64,000 nucleotides of DNA. Origin: Streptomyces sp. NBC_01431 (lineage in GTDB: Bacteria; Actinomycetota; Actinomycetes; Streptomycetales; Streptomycetaceae). The stretch is from contig NZ_CP109496.1 in the NCBI RefSeq assembly GCF_036231355.1, forward strand, positions 1,674,001-1,738,000, written 5' to 3'. Below the pieces are notes generated by a model. That model saw only the letters and a program-made list of their open reading frames with translations, was not told the origin of the DNA and did not search any database. Positions 17,501-26,589 of the stretch are shown here, in pieces. The position numbers and the translations under genes were made by a program. Position 1 is the stretch's first letter, and each line of letters opens with the position of its first letter.

Positions 17501-18793
17501 TCAGCCCCGGGGCGTCGTCTCCTCCCGCACGACGGCGCCCGCCACCCGGAACGCGGCACTGGCCTGCGGGACACCGCAGTACACGCCGGTCTGGATCAGT
17601 ACTTCCCCGATCTCGTCCGGGGTGAGCCCGGAGCGCAGCGCGGCCCGGGTGTGCGCCGCGAGCTCGTCCAGGTGGCCGCCGGTCGCGAGCGCGGCCAGCG
17701 CCACCGCGGCCCGGGTCCGCCGGTCGAGCCCCTCCCGGGACCACACCTCGCCCCAGGCGTAGCGGGTGGCGAGCTCCTGGAAGTCGGTGCCGAACACGTC
17801 GGCTCCGGCCGTCTCGGCGTCCACATGGGCATCGCCGAGGACCTCGCGCCGGATCTTCATGCCGAGCTCGTACGGTTCAGGGCTCGCGGCGGACTCGATC
17901 GCGGCCGGGGGCGCGGCCTCCGCCGGTATCACGGGCGCGGCGGGTGCTGCCTGGAGCGCCACGACGTGGGCCGCGGGCATCGCGATGTGCCCCGTACCGG
18001 AATCGGGCACAGCCTGCCAGGCCGTCGAGAAGTGGCGTACCAGAAGGTCGGTGACGGCGGCGGGCTGCTCGACCGGGGCGAGGTGGGAGGCGCCGGGCAC
18101 CACGGCGAGGCCGGCGCCGGGGATGCCCGCGACCAGAGTGCGCGCGTCTCCGGGCCCGGTCACCCGGTCCTCGGCGCCGACCAGGGCGAGCGTGGGGGCG
18201 GTGATCCGGCCGAGATCGGCGCGGATGTCGAAGGCGGCGAGCGCCTCGCAGGCCGCGATGTAGCAGCCGGGGTCGGTGGTGCGGACCATCTGCACGGCCC
18301 ACTCCACGATCGCGGGCTGGGCGGCCGCGTAGGTGGCGGTGAACCAGCGCTCGGGCGCGGAGCGCGCCATCGGGTCCATGCCGTTGGTGCGGACGATCAC
18401 GCCGCGCTGGCGGAACTCGTCGGCGGTGCCGAACCGCGGCGAGGCGGCCACCAGGGCCAGCGAGGCGACCCGGTGCGGGTGGCGCAGGGCCAGGTCGGCG
18501 CCGATCGCGCCGCCGATGGAGCAGCCGGCGTAACCGAAGCGCTGGATGCCGAGTCCGTCAAGGGTGGCGATCAGGCGGTCGCCGAGCTCGGCGACGGAGT
18601 CGGCAGGCTGGGCGGGGGCCCCGCCGTGGCCCGGCAGATCGAACCGGACGACCCGCCACTGTCCCGCCAGCTCGGGTATCTGGCGGTCCCACATGTGCCA
18701 GGTGGTACCCAGTGAGGGACCCAGGACCAGGACCGGGGCGTCTTCTGGCCCGTCAGAGCGGAATTGCAGGGTGTTCATCGGTGTCTCACTCAC
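17501..18793 (-). CDS. pcaL: 3-oxoadipate enol-lactonase / 4-carboxymuconolactone decarboxylase fusion
   Basis: About 430 residues in two enzymes. Residues 1-260 are an alpha/beta hydrolase (PcaD) with nucleophile elbow GCSIGG, Asp in VGAEDRV and His in GASHLAPVEQP. After an Ala/Pro-rich linker, residues 315-430 are a carboxymuconolactone decarboxylase domain (PcaC; ALATGGHLDELAAHTRAAL). The fused form catalyses the last ring-cleavage lactone steps of the beta-ketoadipate pathway for protocatechuate. I prefer the GTG at 18793, with GAGAGG upstream; an ATG at 18778 is possible. No other pca genes are nearby. It is the last intact core gene before the accessory region. Confidence 0.88.
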   Translation of the reverse strand: MSETPMNTLQFRSDGPEDAPVLVLGPSLGTTWHMWDRQIPELAGQWRVVRFDLPGHGGAPAQPADSVAELGDRLIATLDGLGIQRFGYAGCSIGGAIGADLALRHPHRVASLALVAASPRFGTADEFRQRGVIVRTNGMDPMARSAPERWFTATYAAAQPAIVEWAVQMVRTTDPGCYIAACEALAAFDIRADLGRITAPTLALVGAEDRVTGPGDARTLVAGIPGAGLAVVPGASHLAPVEQPAAVTDLLVRHFSTAWQAVPDSGTGHIAMPAAHVVALQAAPAAPVIPAEAAPPAAIESAASPEPYELGMKIRREVLGDAHVDAETAGADVFGTDFQELATRYAWGEVWSREGLDRRTRAAVALAALATGGHLDELAAHTRAALRSGLTPDEIGEVLIQTGVYCGVPQASAAFRVAGAVVREETTPRG

Positions 18794-19730
18794 CCGCCCG
18801 ACCCTCTCATCAGTCACCAAAAGTCACATCTCCGGGGTCGACATACAGGTCTCGGCTCTCTCGTGACCGCGGGTCCGGCACCGCCGGAACACCCGAGACG
18901 TGTTGCGGCGATGCTCGGCGGGACCACCTCGAGACCTTCCGAAATCTCGCCCACCAACAGCTTGACCACCCCACGGTGGACAAGATCCGTCTTCCCCCGA
19001 TGGAAGACTTGGTCAGGGCCGGATGGATCCCCCGGTTTCTGCTACCGATCCACAGTCGGCAGCCGGGCTCCGCATCCACCTCAATCCCACTGACCACGGG
19101 GCGGAGAACATCGCTCGGCTGTGGACCACGAGGATCATGCTTGCTCCCCCGCCGCCACCCCGTGCAGGCCCGTGCAGGCCCTCCCATGCGGTGGCGGCTC
19201 CGCGAAGATCCTCCACGTCCGGCTTGACGTACCACCGCTTGGTCGTCTTGACATTCTTATGCCCGGCCCATCGCGCGAGGATGTGGTCGTGTACACCGCG
19301 GTTGGCCAGATAGGTGAAGCACGCCGCGCGTGCGAGGTAGAGCCTGACGCGACGGAGCCCGAGGAGCTCCATGAGCCGGTACGCGCGCCGACGGATCTGC
19401 TTGATCGTGAAGGCGACTCCCGTCTCGTGCACCAGCACGTAGCCGGATACCACGTACGCCTCCCCCAGAGCGAGCCTCTCCTCGGCCTGGAGGGCCCGGA
19501 ACGCCTTGAGGGCATCTAGTACCGGAGTCGGCAGGGGCAGAGCCCGCTCACCCGCAAGAGACTTGGTGTCCTTCTCCACCACGTAACCGTTGCCTATCAT
19601 CGTGCGCGTGTTGGCAATGTCGATCGTGGCGTTCTCCAGATCGACGTCTTCCCACCGGAGGCCGCAGACTTCAGCCGGGCGGAGCCCCATCAATGATAGG
19701 AGCAACGCAGCGTAGAGACGCTCCCCTCTA

Positions 19731-20832
19731 TTGATCCGAAACGGTAGGTGTTCTGGGTCGTTGATCCCTGCGTGAGTGAACTGGTGGGGGACGCACGGCA
19801 GTTGTCGCCGTCGGCGCAGGAGGCCCTTCGGCTGCGGGCGGTGGCCGCGTTGGTGGCGGGCCGGACTCGCGAGGATGTCGCGGCGGTGTTCCAGGTCTCG
19901 CTCAAGGCCGTGGACAACTGGTGGGCGAAGTGGCTGGCCGGCGGACGTGAGGCGCTCGTGGCCCAGCCGCGTGGGCGCCGGGTCGGGGAACATTCTCGAC
20001 GCGGTCGAGCAGCAGGCGGTGCGGCAGGCCGTGCTGGATCACCGTCCCTGTGACCTGGGGCTGGCCGGGCAGCTGTGGACGCGTGCCGGTGTGGGGGATC
20101 TGATCGCGAAGCTGTATCGGGTGCGGCTGACGGAGCAGGGGGTGGGCAAGTACCTGCGCCGGTGGGGTCTGTCGTTCCAGCGCCCGGACAAGCGGGCCGT
20201 CGAGCAGAACCCGGAGGCGGTGCGCGTCTGGCGGGAGGAGACCTGGCCGGCGATCCGCGCGAAGGCGAAGGCCGAGGGCGGAGAGGTGCTCTTCGCCGAC
20301 CAGGTCGGCATCCGCTCCGACCAGGTCACCGGCCGCACCTGGGGCGCCAAGGGGTGCACCCCCATCGTGCGCCGCTCGGGCAACCGGTTCTCGGTGAACG
20401 CGATGTCCGCGATCAGCACGAAGGGCCGGATGCACTTCATGGTGTTCACCGAGACCTTCGACGCCGACGTGATGTGCCGCTTCCTCGACCGGCTCGCAGG
20501 CCACTTCGACCACAAGGTCCACCTCATCGTGGACGGCCACTGTGCGCACCGCTCCCGCAAGGTCCGCACCTGGCTCGCCGATCACCCCGACCGGATCGAG
20601 CTGCACTTCCTGCCGTCGTACTCGCCGGAGCTGAACCCCGACGAGCTGGTCAACGCCGACCTCAAACGGAGCCTGCCGATGCACAGCCGGGCCCGCGACC
20701 AGGCCCAACTCGCAGCCGAAACCCGCCGGTTCTTCCACCGACGCCAACGCCAGCCACACATCGTCCGCGGCTACTTCGGCGGCCCGCACCTCCGCTACAT
20801 CCTCGAATAGAACCCTTTGAGTTTCGGATCAA
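19731..20832 (+). mobile_element. IS630-family insertion sequence (1102 bp)
   Basis: Terminal inverted repeats begin TTGATCCGAAAC at 19731 and end GTTTCGGATCAA at 20832, a perfect 12-base match. TA dinucleotides flank both ends (19729-19730 and 20833-20834), as expected for IS630, which duplicates TA. Deleting the element plus one TA restores the reading frame of the interrupted integrase gene, which fixes the boundaries to the base. Confidence 0.92.
19772..20810 (+). pseudogene. IS630 transposase, frameshifted
   Basis: The N-terminal helix-turn-helix (SPSAQEALRLRAVAALVAG, VSLKAVDNWWAKWLAGG) is in one frame and the rest, starting LDAVEQQAVRQAVLDH, is in the next frame from about 19990. The catalytic domain is complete: first Asp in LFADQVGIRSD, second in LIVDGHCAHRS, Glu in SYSPELNPDELVNADLK. 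There is no obvious slippery heptamer at the join (CGGGGAACATTCTC), so decay is more likely than programmed frameshifting. Start is a GTG inside the left end of the IS. Confidence 0.82.
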
Positions 20833-21571
20833 TAATGCTATGAATAAACTTCTGAACCTCCTCAACGTTCCAGGGCGGCACCTCCTCTTTAGTCTTGCGC
20901 TCTTCTTTTCGCGCCCTCCGGGGAATGGTCACATTTTCAGCGACATTGATGTACACCAATCGCCGGGTAACGGCTCTCCCCAGAGCTTCCTTCAGTCGAG
21001 CAAGGCTCATATCCACGCTTGTGACACTGAGTGGCGTCCCTGCCCTTTTTCCGCGCACCCGACCATGCGCCAGCGCCCAGTCCCTCCATTCCTCCACGTG
21101 CTCTTCGGTAAGATCTTGGAGGCGGATCTTGCCGAGTCCCCCACGAACTCGATCCAGGATAGTTGTAGATGGTGGTTTCTTCAAGATCATCAGATTTCAT
21201 GGCCAGCCATCGGTCAAGCCACTCGTTAACGGTGATCTTGTTGGGCGGCACCATTGAACCCTGGTTTCGCCGGTTAGATATGTTCGCGTACTCAGCCTTC
21301 GCCTCCTTCAGCGAATCGAAGGTGCGCCGCATCTGCTTACGCTTCCCTGTTTCGGGGTCGATCCCCACGTCAACAATAAACTGATATCTGACCTTCCCCT
21401 TCGAGTTCAGCGGAAGTTTCTTGATGGGATCGGACAGAATGCTCACTCTCCTCGAATGCGCGGAAATGTCTACACCAGGCCGTCACTGCGGGCTAGTCAA
21501 ATGGGCTACACCGTCCGCTCCGACTCCACCGCCAAGCACAGCCGAAGACGAACAGCCCCAATGGTCCGGAC

Positions 21572-21598
21572 GATCCCCGGTTTCGGTAACCGGGGATC
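21572..21598. terminator. Perfect 11-bp hairpin between integrase and upstream gene
   Basis: GATCCCCGGTT at 21572-21582 pairs perfectly with AACCGGGGATC at 21588-21598 around TCGGT. It sits between the stop of the membrane/winged-helix gene (21659) and the integrase start (21446), both on the minus strand, so it best fits a terminator of the upstream gene. No T-run follows. No other feature was seen in 21447-21658. Confidence 0.6.
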
Positions 21599-21658
21599 AC
21601 CTGCTATGTATCGCCCAGCAGGACGCGCTCCGGGCCTTCGAAGACGATTTGGCGCCCG

Positions 21659-22261
21659 TCAGGAAGCCAGCCGGTAGGACCGCAGTGCGGGAGTCGCGCC
21701 GCCAGTGACGAGCACAAGCAGCCCCTCGTCGGTGAGGCGGTCGAGGTTTCGGGCGACGACGCGCTTGGGGGCTCCGACGGCTCGAGCCACATGGCGAGTC
21801 GCCACTCCGGTGTGTGCCGCGACGTGCGCGAGGACCGCGCGATCACGGCGATAGCCGCGTTGCAGCAGGTCCTCACCGAAAAGCCCGGCCGCGCAGAGGC
21901 ACAGGCACAGGGCCGTGGACAAGGAGCCGTAGTCCTCATTTTGTTGGGCCGTCCACACAATCATGGCACCAAGCACCAAGAGGGCGGGGGCGGTGAAGCG
22001 GGCAGATCGGTTCGCGGCGTACGACAGGTGGGACTCCGTGAGGTCGGGGCGCTCGACGGCGCGGCTGAGGGACGAGGGTGGTGGGCTCTCGCGGGGCTGA
22101 CTGGCGCGCCGACCGGCGGGAACCACACACCTTCGCTGACCTGGTGTTTTCCGGGACGTTGTACGTTGACATGGTCCCGGCGGAGGTTCCAGTCCCTTGG
22201 GGCTCTTTCTCGTCTGCCGTGGGCGAATGTCCTTGGACAGTGCAGCCAGTCGCCCTGTCAT
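21659..22261 (-). CDS. Membrane protein with C-terminal winged-helix-like domain
   Basis: About 200 residues from MTGRLAALSKDIRP. After a basic, Pro-rich N-terminal half come two hydrophobic segments (FTAPALLVLGAMIVW and STALCLCLCAAGLFG). The C terminus (VLAHVAAHTGVATRHVARAV ... VVARNLDRLTDEGLLVLV) has the look of a winged helix-turn-helix. Proteins of this design accompany integrases in actinomycete integrative elements, so a regulatory or transfer role is possible. I do not recognise a named family; the start is uncertain. Confidence 0.5.
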   Translation of the reverse strand: MTGRLAALSKDIRPRQTRKSPKGLEPPPGPCQRTTSRKTPGQRRCVVPAGRRASQPRESPPPSSLSRAVERPDLTESHLSYAANRSARFTAPALLVLGAMIVWTAQQNEDYGSLSTALCLCLCAAGLFGEDLLQRGYRRDRAVLAHVAAHTGVATRHVARAVGAPKRVVARNLDRLTDEGLLVLVTGGATPALRSYRLAS

Positions 22262-22580
22262 CCAATCGAGGCGCTTGACAGCGAACTCAGTCGTGCGGGC
22301 TTCCCACACCGCCACGCCCGAGGAGGTCGGCGGGAACGTCGCGATGCGGGTCTCTTGTCAGTGGCACCTCATACACTCCGCAGATGCGACAGGCCAGGAT
22401 GATGAGCTGCCTGGCCGTGGCCCTCCAGGGCTCATGGGCATGGCGTCTGCCAGGCGCCTGCATGTCCTGCAGGTCGCCGACACCACGCGTCAGCAGAGCT
22501 TTCACGAGGCGTGACGGTCTCCGGTGCGGATGTCGGAGAGAGTTCCATTGCCGTCCTTGTCCAACAGGGGGATTAGAGCT

Positions 22581-25169
22581 GTGCCTTCCGCTACTGGCTT
22601 GACCGACCTGCGCGAGCAGTGGATCCAGAAGATCTGCGCGGGTATTGCCACCTCCGTCGGTAGCCACCACCCGTTGCTGGATACGGCGCGGATCGTCGGT
22701 AACCCGAGCGATCTGGATCTATTGCGTGCCCTCCTGATCCTGCGGATCGCCGTCTTGGACGCGCGTGGCCTGTCCGCCGCGCACATCACCGGACTGCTGG
22801 CAAAGCACCCGATCTTCGCCGATCCCAAGCCTGACATCGATCAACTGACCAGCCTGGTCGAGCATGTCCGCCGGCACATGGAGCGCGACGGCCTTGTCGG
22901 TTCCGTCCTGCTGTTCGGCGTCGGACTGCGTGCTGAGAATCCAGAGAGCACGTATGCCCTGCTCCTGGACCACTGGTCCCGTCGGTTGGCCCGCGCGGCC
23001 ACCGCCGCCCAGGTGGCCAGGGAACTGGCACGGCACTGGGGCGTAGAGGCTCCCGCCGAAGAGGCTTTGATGCCTCTCTCAGCCGTATCTCTTGATGCGT
23101 ACTCCGACACCATCTGGTCCAGACTGGAAGCGGAACGCGACGCTCGTGTCCGGCATGCCATCTCTGTTGCCTTGCTCAAGAACGGCAGCGAGGCTCATCG
23201 TCTGTGGCTGCAGCAGTTCCCCGCCCACGAGGCCATGCATCTATGGAAGTTGGGCGCAGATGTGGCCTGCTACACCGCGGCCGAGGGGCGCCTTCGAGAA
23301 GAAAGCCGACAGATCCGGAAGAGTCATGCTCTGCGGCCAGTGATCGCCCGAGCCTTGGAGCTGGTCAACGAGCAGCTAGAGACACTCGGCGAGGCGATCG
23401 GGTGTCTGAGCGACACAGAGCGCGACATGCTGCAGGCGCGCACACATCAGGAGCGCTTCCAGGACGCCTGCATTTTGACCTTCCTGAACCAGTCCCTTGA
23501 CGTCCGGCAGTCGTACCCCGGCAGTTCCTGTGTTCCTGATGCCGAGGCGGTACACGGCACTTTCGGCCCTCTGCCCTGGTGGAACATCATCGTCCGAACC
23601 GAAGCAGAGGCGGAGGCTGCCCTCGCCGCATTCACAGAGGGGGTGCTACCCCTCGGTTTCGAGCGGGATCCCGAACATCGGAATCGCCTTCTACTCATCT
23701 GCCGTAAGCCCAGGACGGAGTCCCCGGGCATACAGGCCCACTTCGCCTTCGACCTGGACAACCCAGGCCACGCCTGCGAGCTGCTCCTCATCGCGAAGCG
23801 TTCCGGCGTCCCCATCGACCTCTACGCCCAAGCACACAACGAGTACGACGAAATCGAGTCCACCCACCTGGGCACTGTCTACGCACACATCGGCCCGGAG
23901 CTCGCCAGTCTGATCACGGAAGCCGCCTCCGATGCACTGGCCCGGTCCCTGCCTGACTTCCGCGACGGCGACCACGACGAAGTTGAGGGGATCGAACCGC
24001 TCGAAGCAGCGTTGCGCTGTCTGTCCCGCGCTCAGGTGGAGCACTTCTCCTCGGGACGCCGCATCACCGCCTCGTCCCATCACAGCCTCGAAGGTGGGGT
24101 CGAAGTGCTGTCGGCCGACCCGCCAGTCACGCTCTCCGGATTCTCCAGGGGCATCAAGAGGCGCCAGAAATCCGGCAGCTCCCGGAAGGCGGGCACCGGG
24201 ACTCCTCTGCCCCCTCCTCGGACGACTGGGTTCGTGTACGTCCAGCGGAACCCTGCCTTCCCGAACATGCTCAAGATCGGCTACACAGACCTGCTCGCGG
24301 AGGACCGAGCCAAGGACCTGTCAGGGACATCGGTCCCCTTCCCTTTCGACGTGCTCTTCAGGGCCCACACTTCCCGGCCCAAAGACGTCGAACAGGCTGT
24401 CCACCGCCTCCTCACCGCCCAACGGGTCAGTGCAGGCAAGGAGTTTTTCCGTGTCTCCCTGGAGACGGCCATCGAGGCGATCCACCGATGCCAGAGGGAG
24501 GTAACCGGTATCACCAGCTGGGAGCCGATCCCTGCAATTCATCGCCTGCGGGCGAATGACCGAGTCGTCCTGCCCCTGAGGGCGGGGCAGTTGTTCGCAC
24601 TCACCGCCTACCCCCATCTGCTCAGCTCATCCGCTGAGGTTCTCGACATCTGGATGGCCCACGCGGACGGCGACCTCCTGGAGATCCACTCCACGCATGC
24701 CCCCGGGCACGTGGCAGGAATCAGCGACAACGATCCCGGCGCATACGAAGACCCCGTTCCCTTCCTCGACAGAGACGGAACCGTGCGGAACAGCATGCTC
24801 CATGGCAGGGAGCGCCTGGTAGCCGGCGACCGGCTGGTCTGGTTCTCGGACGAGGAGGGGCCGACCGACGCCCGCGGCGTCGCCTTTGAAGCGAACGCAT
24901 TCTGCCAGGTCACCTACCGAACATCTGTCCCCCGACGGGGCCCGCTGGGTATACCTCTCCTGCTGAACGACCTTGACCGTGACCTTCCTGATGCCATGGG
25001 GGCCCTCGTCATGGATGTCCTCGCACAGGGCCCACCGCGCACCTGGGCTCCCCGGAACCCTCAAGAAGAAGACGGCTGGGCGGTAGCAGCCACAGATCCC
25101 CAGCCGCCCAAGCACTGGCTCCCTCAACTCGAACGACGTCGCAAGGACGTGCGCCGGGACCGACCCTGA
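22581..25169 (+). CDS. Large protein with central GIY-YIG (T5orf172/MUG113-like) domain
   Basis: About 862 residues from a GTG at 22581 with AGGGGG nine bases upstream; frame intact. Residues about 1-530 are helical and unassigned (HHPLLDTARIVGNPSDLDLL ...). Residues about 550-645 match the T5orf172 GIY-YIG nuclease group: TGFVYVQRNPAFPNMLKIGY, then the Arg of EDRAKDLSG, then FRAHTSRPKDVEQAVHRLL and KEFFRVSLETAIEAIHR. The C-terminal 200 residues include a second unassigned module (RAGQLFALTAYPHLL). No partner is on its strand; an IS3 lies just downstream. Context in a mobile region makes a DNA-processing or phage-defence role plausible, but this is inference. Confidence 0.8.
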   Translation: MPSATGLTDLREQWIQKICAGIATSVGSHHPLLDTARIVGNPSDLDLLRALLILRIAVLDARGLSAAHITGLLAKHPIFADPKPDIDQLTSLVEHVRRHMERDGLVGSVLLFGVGLRAENPESTYALLLDHWSRRLARAATAAQVARELARHWGVEAPAEEALMPLSAVSLDAYSDTIWSRLEAERDARVRHAISVALLKNGSEAHRLWLQQFPAHEAMHLWKLGADVACYTAAEGRLREESRQIRKSHALRPVIARALELVNEQLETLGEAIGCLSDTERDMLQARTHQERFQDACILTFLNQSLDVRQSYPGSSCVPDAEAVHGTFGPLPWWNIIVRTEAEAEAALAAFTEGVLPLGFERDPEHRNRLLLICRKPRTESPGIQAHFAFDLDNPGHACELLLIAKRSGVPIDLYAQAHNEYDEIESTHLGTVYAHIGPELASLITEAASDALARSLPDFRDGDHDEVEGIEPLEAALRCLSRAQVEHFSSGRRITASSHHSLEGGVEVLSADPPVTLSGFSRGIKRRQKSGSSRKAGTGTPLPPPRTTGFVYVQRNPAFPNMLKIGYTDLLAEDRAKDLSGTSVPFPFDVLFRAHTSRPKDVEQAVHRLLTAQRVSAGKEFFRVSLETAIEAIHRCQREVTGITSWEPIPAIHRLRANDRVVLPLRAGQLFALTAYPHLLSSSAEVLDIWMAHADGDLLEIHSTHAPGHVAGISDNDPGAYEDPVPFLDRDGTVRNSMLHGRERLVAGDRLVWFSDEEGPTDARGVAFEANAFCQVTYRTSVPRRGPLGIPLLLNDLDRDLPDAMGALVMDVLAQGPPRTWAPRNPQEEDGWAVAATDPQPPKHWLPQLERRRKDVRRDRP

Positions 25170-25327
25170 GCACCGTGCGGTACAGGGGCCATCTCGACGA
25201 GTTCATGTCCAGCGCCAGGACTGAAGCCCCAGTCAGATCACAAGCCAGCCCGGAGATTCTTCGTCAACCGACCCCAGTCGGTGCGGGCCAGGCACGGGTC
25301 TGGTGCAAGTTTGGGTGACAGGTTCGG

Positions 25328-26205
25328 TCACGCGGCCGGGAGGGCCGGTGTGGTCATGACGGTCTCGAATTCGATGGGGGTCAGCCGGCCGAGGGAGGCT
25401 TGTCTGCGGCGTCGGTGGTAGAGGTCCGCTCGATCCAGGTCACGATCGCGATCCGCAGTTCCTGGCGGGTGGCCCACTTCCGTCGGTCGAGGACATTCTT
25501 CTGCAGCAGGCTGAAGAAGGACTCCATGGCTGCGTTGTCGCCTGCCGCCCCGACCCGCCCTATCGAGCCGACGATCCTGTGCCGGCCGAGCGCCCGGACG
25601 AACTTCCCCGACCGAAACTGCGACCCGCGATCGCTGTGCAGAACGCAACCGGCGACGTTCTCGCGTCGGGCAACAGCATTGTTCAGGGCTGCGACAGCCA
25701 GACGGGACTTCATCCGCGAGTCGATGGAATAGCCCACGATCCGCTTGCTGAAGACATCCTTGACCGCGCAGAGATACAACTTCCCTTCTCCCGTGGCGTG
25801 TTCGGTGATGTCGGTGAGCCACAGCCGGTTCGGTCCGTCGGCGCTGAAGTCCCGGCGGACGAGGTCGTCGTGCACCGGCGGGCCGGCCTTCTTCCCCCTG
25901 CCACGCTTCTTGCCGAACACGCTCCACCAGCGGTTGTCCCGGCAGATCCGCCAGGCGGTCCGGTCAGCCATGCAGACTCCCATGCTGCGGGCCTCGTCGG
26001 CCAGGAAGCGGTAACCGAACTCCGGGTCCTCGCGGTGGGCGTCGAACAACGCGTTCGCCCGAGCGGCCTGCTCGAGCTCGGCATCGGCCACCGGCCGTTC
26101 GAGCCAGCGGTAGTAGGGCTGGCGGGCGAGCTTGAGGACCCGGCACGTGACCGCGACGGGAATCCCGCCCGTGGCCAGCTCTTTCACGAGCGGGTAGATC
26201 CTTTT
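25328..26205 (-). pseudogene. IS3-family transposase OrfB, C-terminal frameshift
   Basis: DDE integrase-type domain with Asp in LWLTDITEHAT, Asp in VLHSDRGSQF and Glu in AMESFFSLLQKNVL. About 25,425 two extra bases shift the frame after VTWIERT; the correct ending, YHRRRRQASLGRLTPIEFE, continues in another frame to 25328. The encoded product would therefore end wrongly, although all catalytic residues precede the break. Translated through a -1 frameshift from orfA. Confidence 0.8.
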
Positions 26206-26498
26206 CCCGGCAGATGCGCCTGCGACAGGTAGGCCGCGGCCCGGCGCAGGACCTCGTTCTCCTGCTCCAGCAGCTTGATCTGCCGATGTGCTTCCCGTAG
26301 CTCCGCGCTCTCCTGGCTGGTCGTCCCGGGCTTTGCCCCGTCGTCGACGTCCGCCCGGCGCATCCACTTCCACAGTGTCATCGCGTGCACTCCGAAGTCA
26401 GCGGCCACCTGCTCCACCGTCACGCCCGGGCCGCGGTTCCTCGCGACCCGCACGACGTCCTCGCGGAACTCTTCCGGATAAGGCTTGGGCACAGCGAC
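26184..26498 (-). CDS. IS3-family transposase OrfA
   Basis: 104 residues starting with GTG (AVPKPYPEEFREDVVRVA). The helix-turn-helix is VTVEQVAADFGVHAMTLWKW and a leucine-zipper-like helix follows (LREAHRQIKLLEQENEVLRR). Near its end the sequence GGAAAAGG at about 26201-26207 is a slippery stretch where a -1 shift leads into orfB (KRIYPLVKEL), the normal way IS3 elements make the OrfAB transposase. Confidence 0.85.
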   Translation of the reverse strand, partial: VAVPKPYPEEFREDVVRVARNRGPGVTVEQVAADFGVHAMTLWKWMRRADVDDGAKPGTTSQESAELREAHRQIKLLEQENEVLRRAAAYLSQAHLPGKGSTRS

Positions 26499-26589
26499 AT
26501 CCTTCCCACCCGCCCCACAGGGCAAGCCAGTTCAGATGTCACCCGATCGTGCGGCAGACCCCCCATGCGTGCTGGCAGGATCGTGACTC

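Larger units (their letters stand above)
19013..21446 (-). pseudogene. Tyrosine site-specific integrase, broken by frameshift and IS630 insertion
   Basis: Read from 21446 leftwards the gene starts MSILSDPIKKLP and has the arm- and core-binding region (TVNEWLDRWLAMKSDDLEET). Near 21155 the frame slips to one encoding LDRVRGGLGKIRLQDL. At 20833/19730 an IS630 element interrupts it. Removing the IS and one TA restores FIHSIRGERLYAALLLSLMG in frame, continuing to GLRPAEVCGLRW (first catalytic Arg) and ILARWAGHKNVKTTKRWYVKP. The usual RHxxxTYLAN motif reads ARAACFTYLAN, so the catalytic His also seems lost. Marks an old integrated element; no attachment site could be found beside it. Confidence 0.9.
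25313..26544 (-). mobile_element. IS3-family insertion sequence, decayed
   Basis: GGGTGACA at 25313-25320 and TGTCACCC at 26537-26544 form the likely terminal inverted repeats, about 1232 bases apart, enclosing orfA and orfB of an IS3-group element. A matching 3-4 base target duplication is not seen, so the flanks may have rearranged or the ends may be off by a few bases. Inserted between the GIY-YIG gene and the kinase-like gene. Confidence 0.75.

Noticed and set aside
15896..18715. A 939-codon plus-strand frame across xth and the MBL and pcaL genes
   Set aside because: It is the antisense shadow of three genes with clear families; long shadows are common in GC-rich DNA.
18794..19012. Possible attachment site left of the integrase
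   Set aside because: No tRNA-like 3' end or repeat of the tRNA-Pro terminus could be found.
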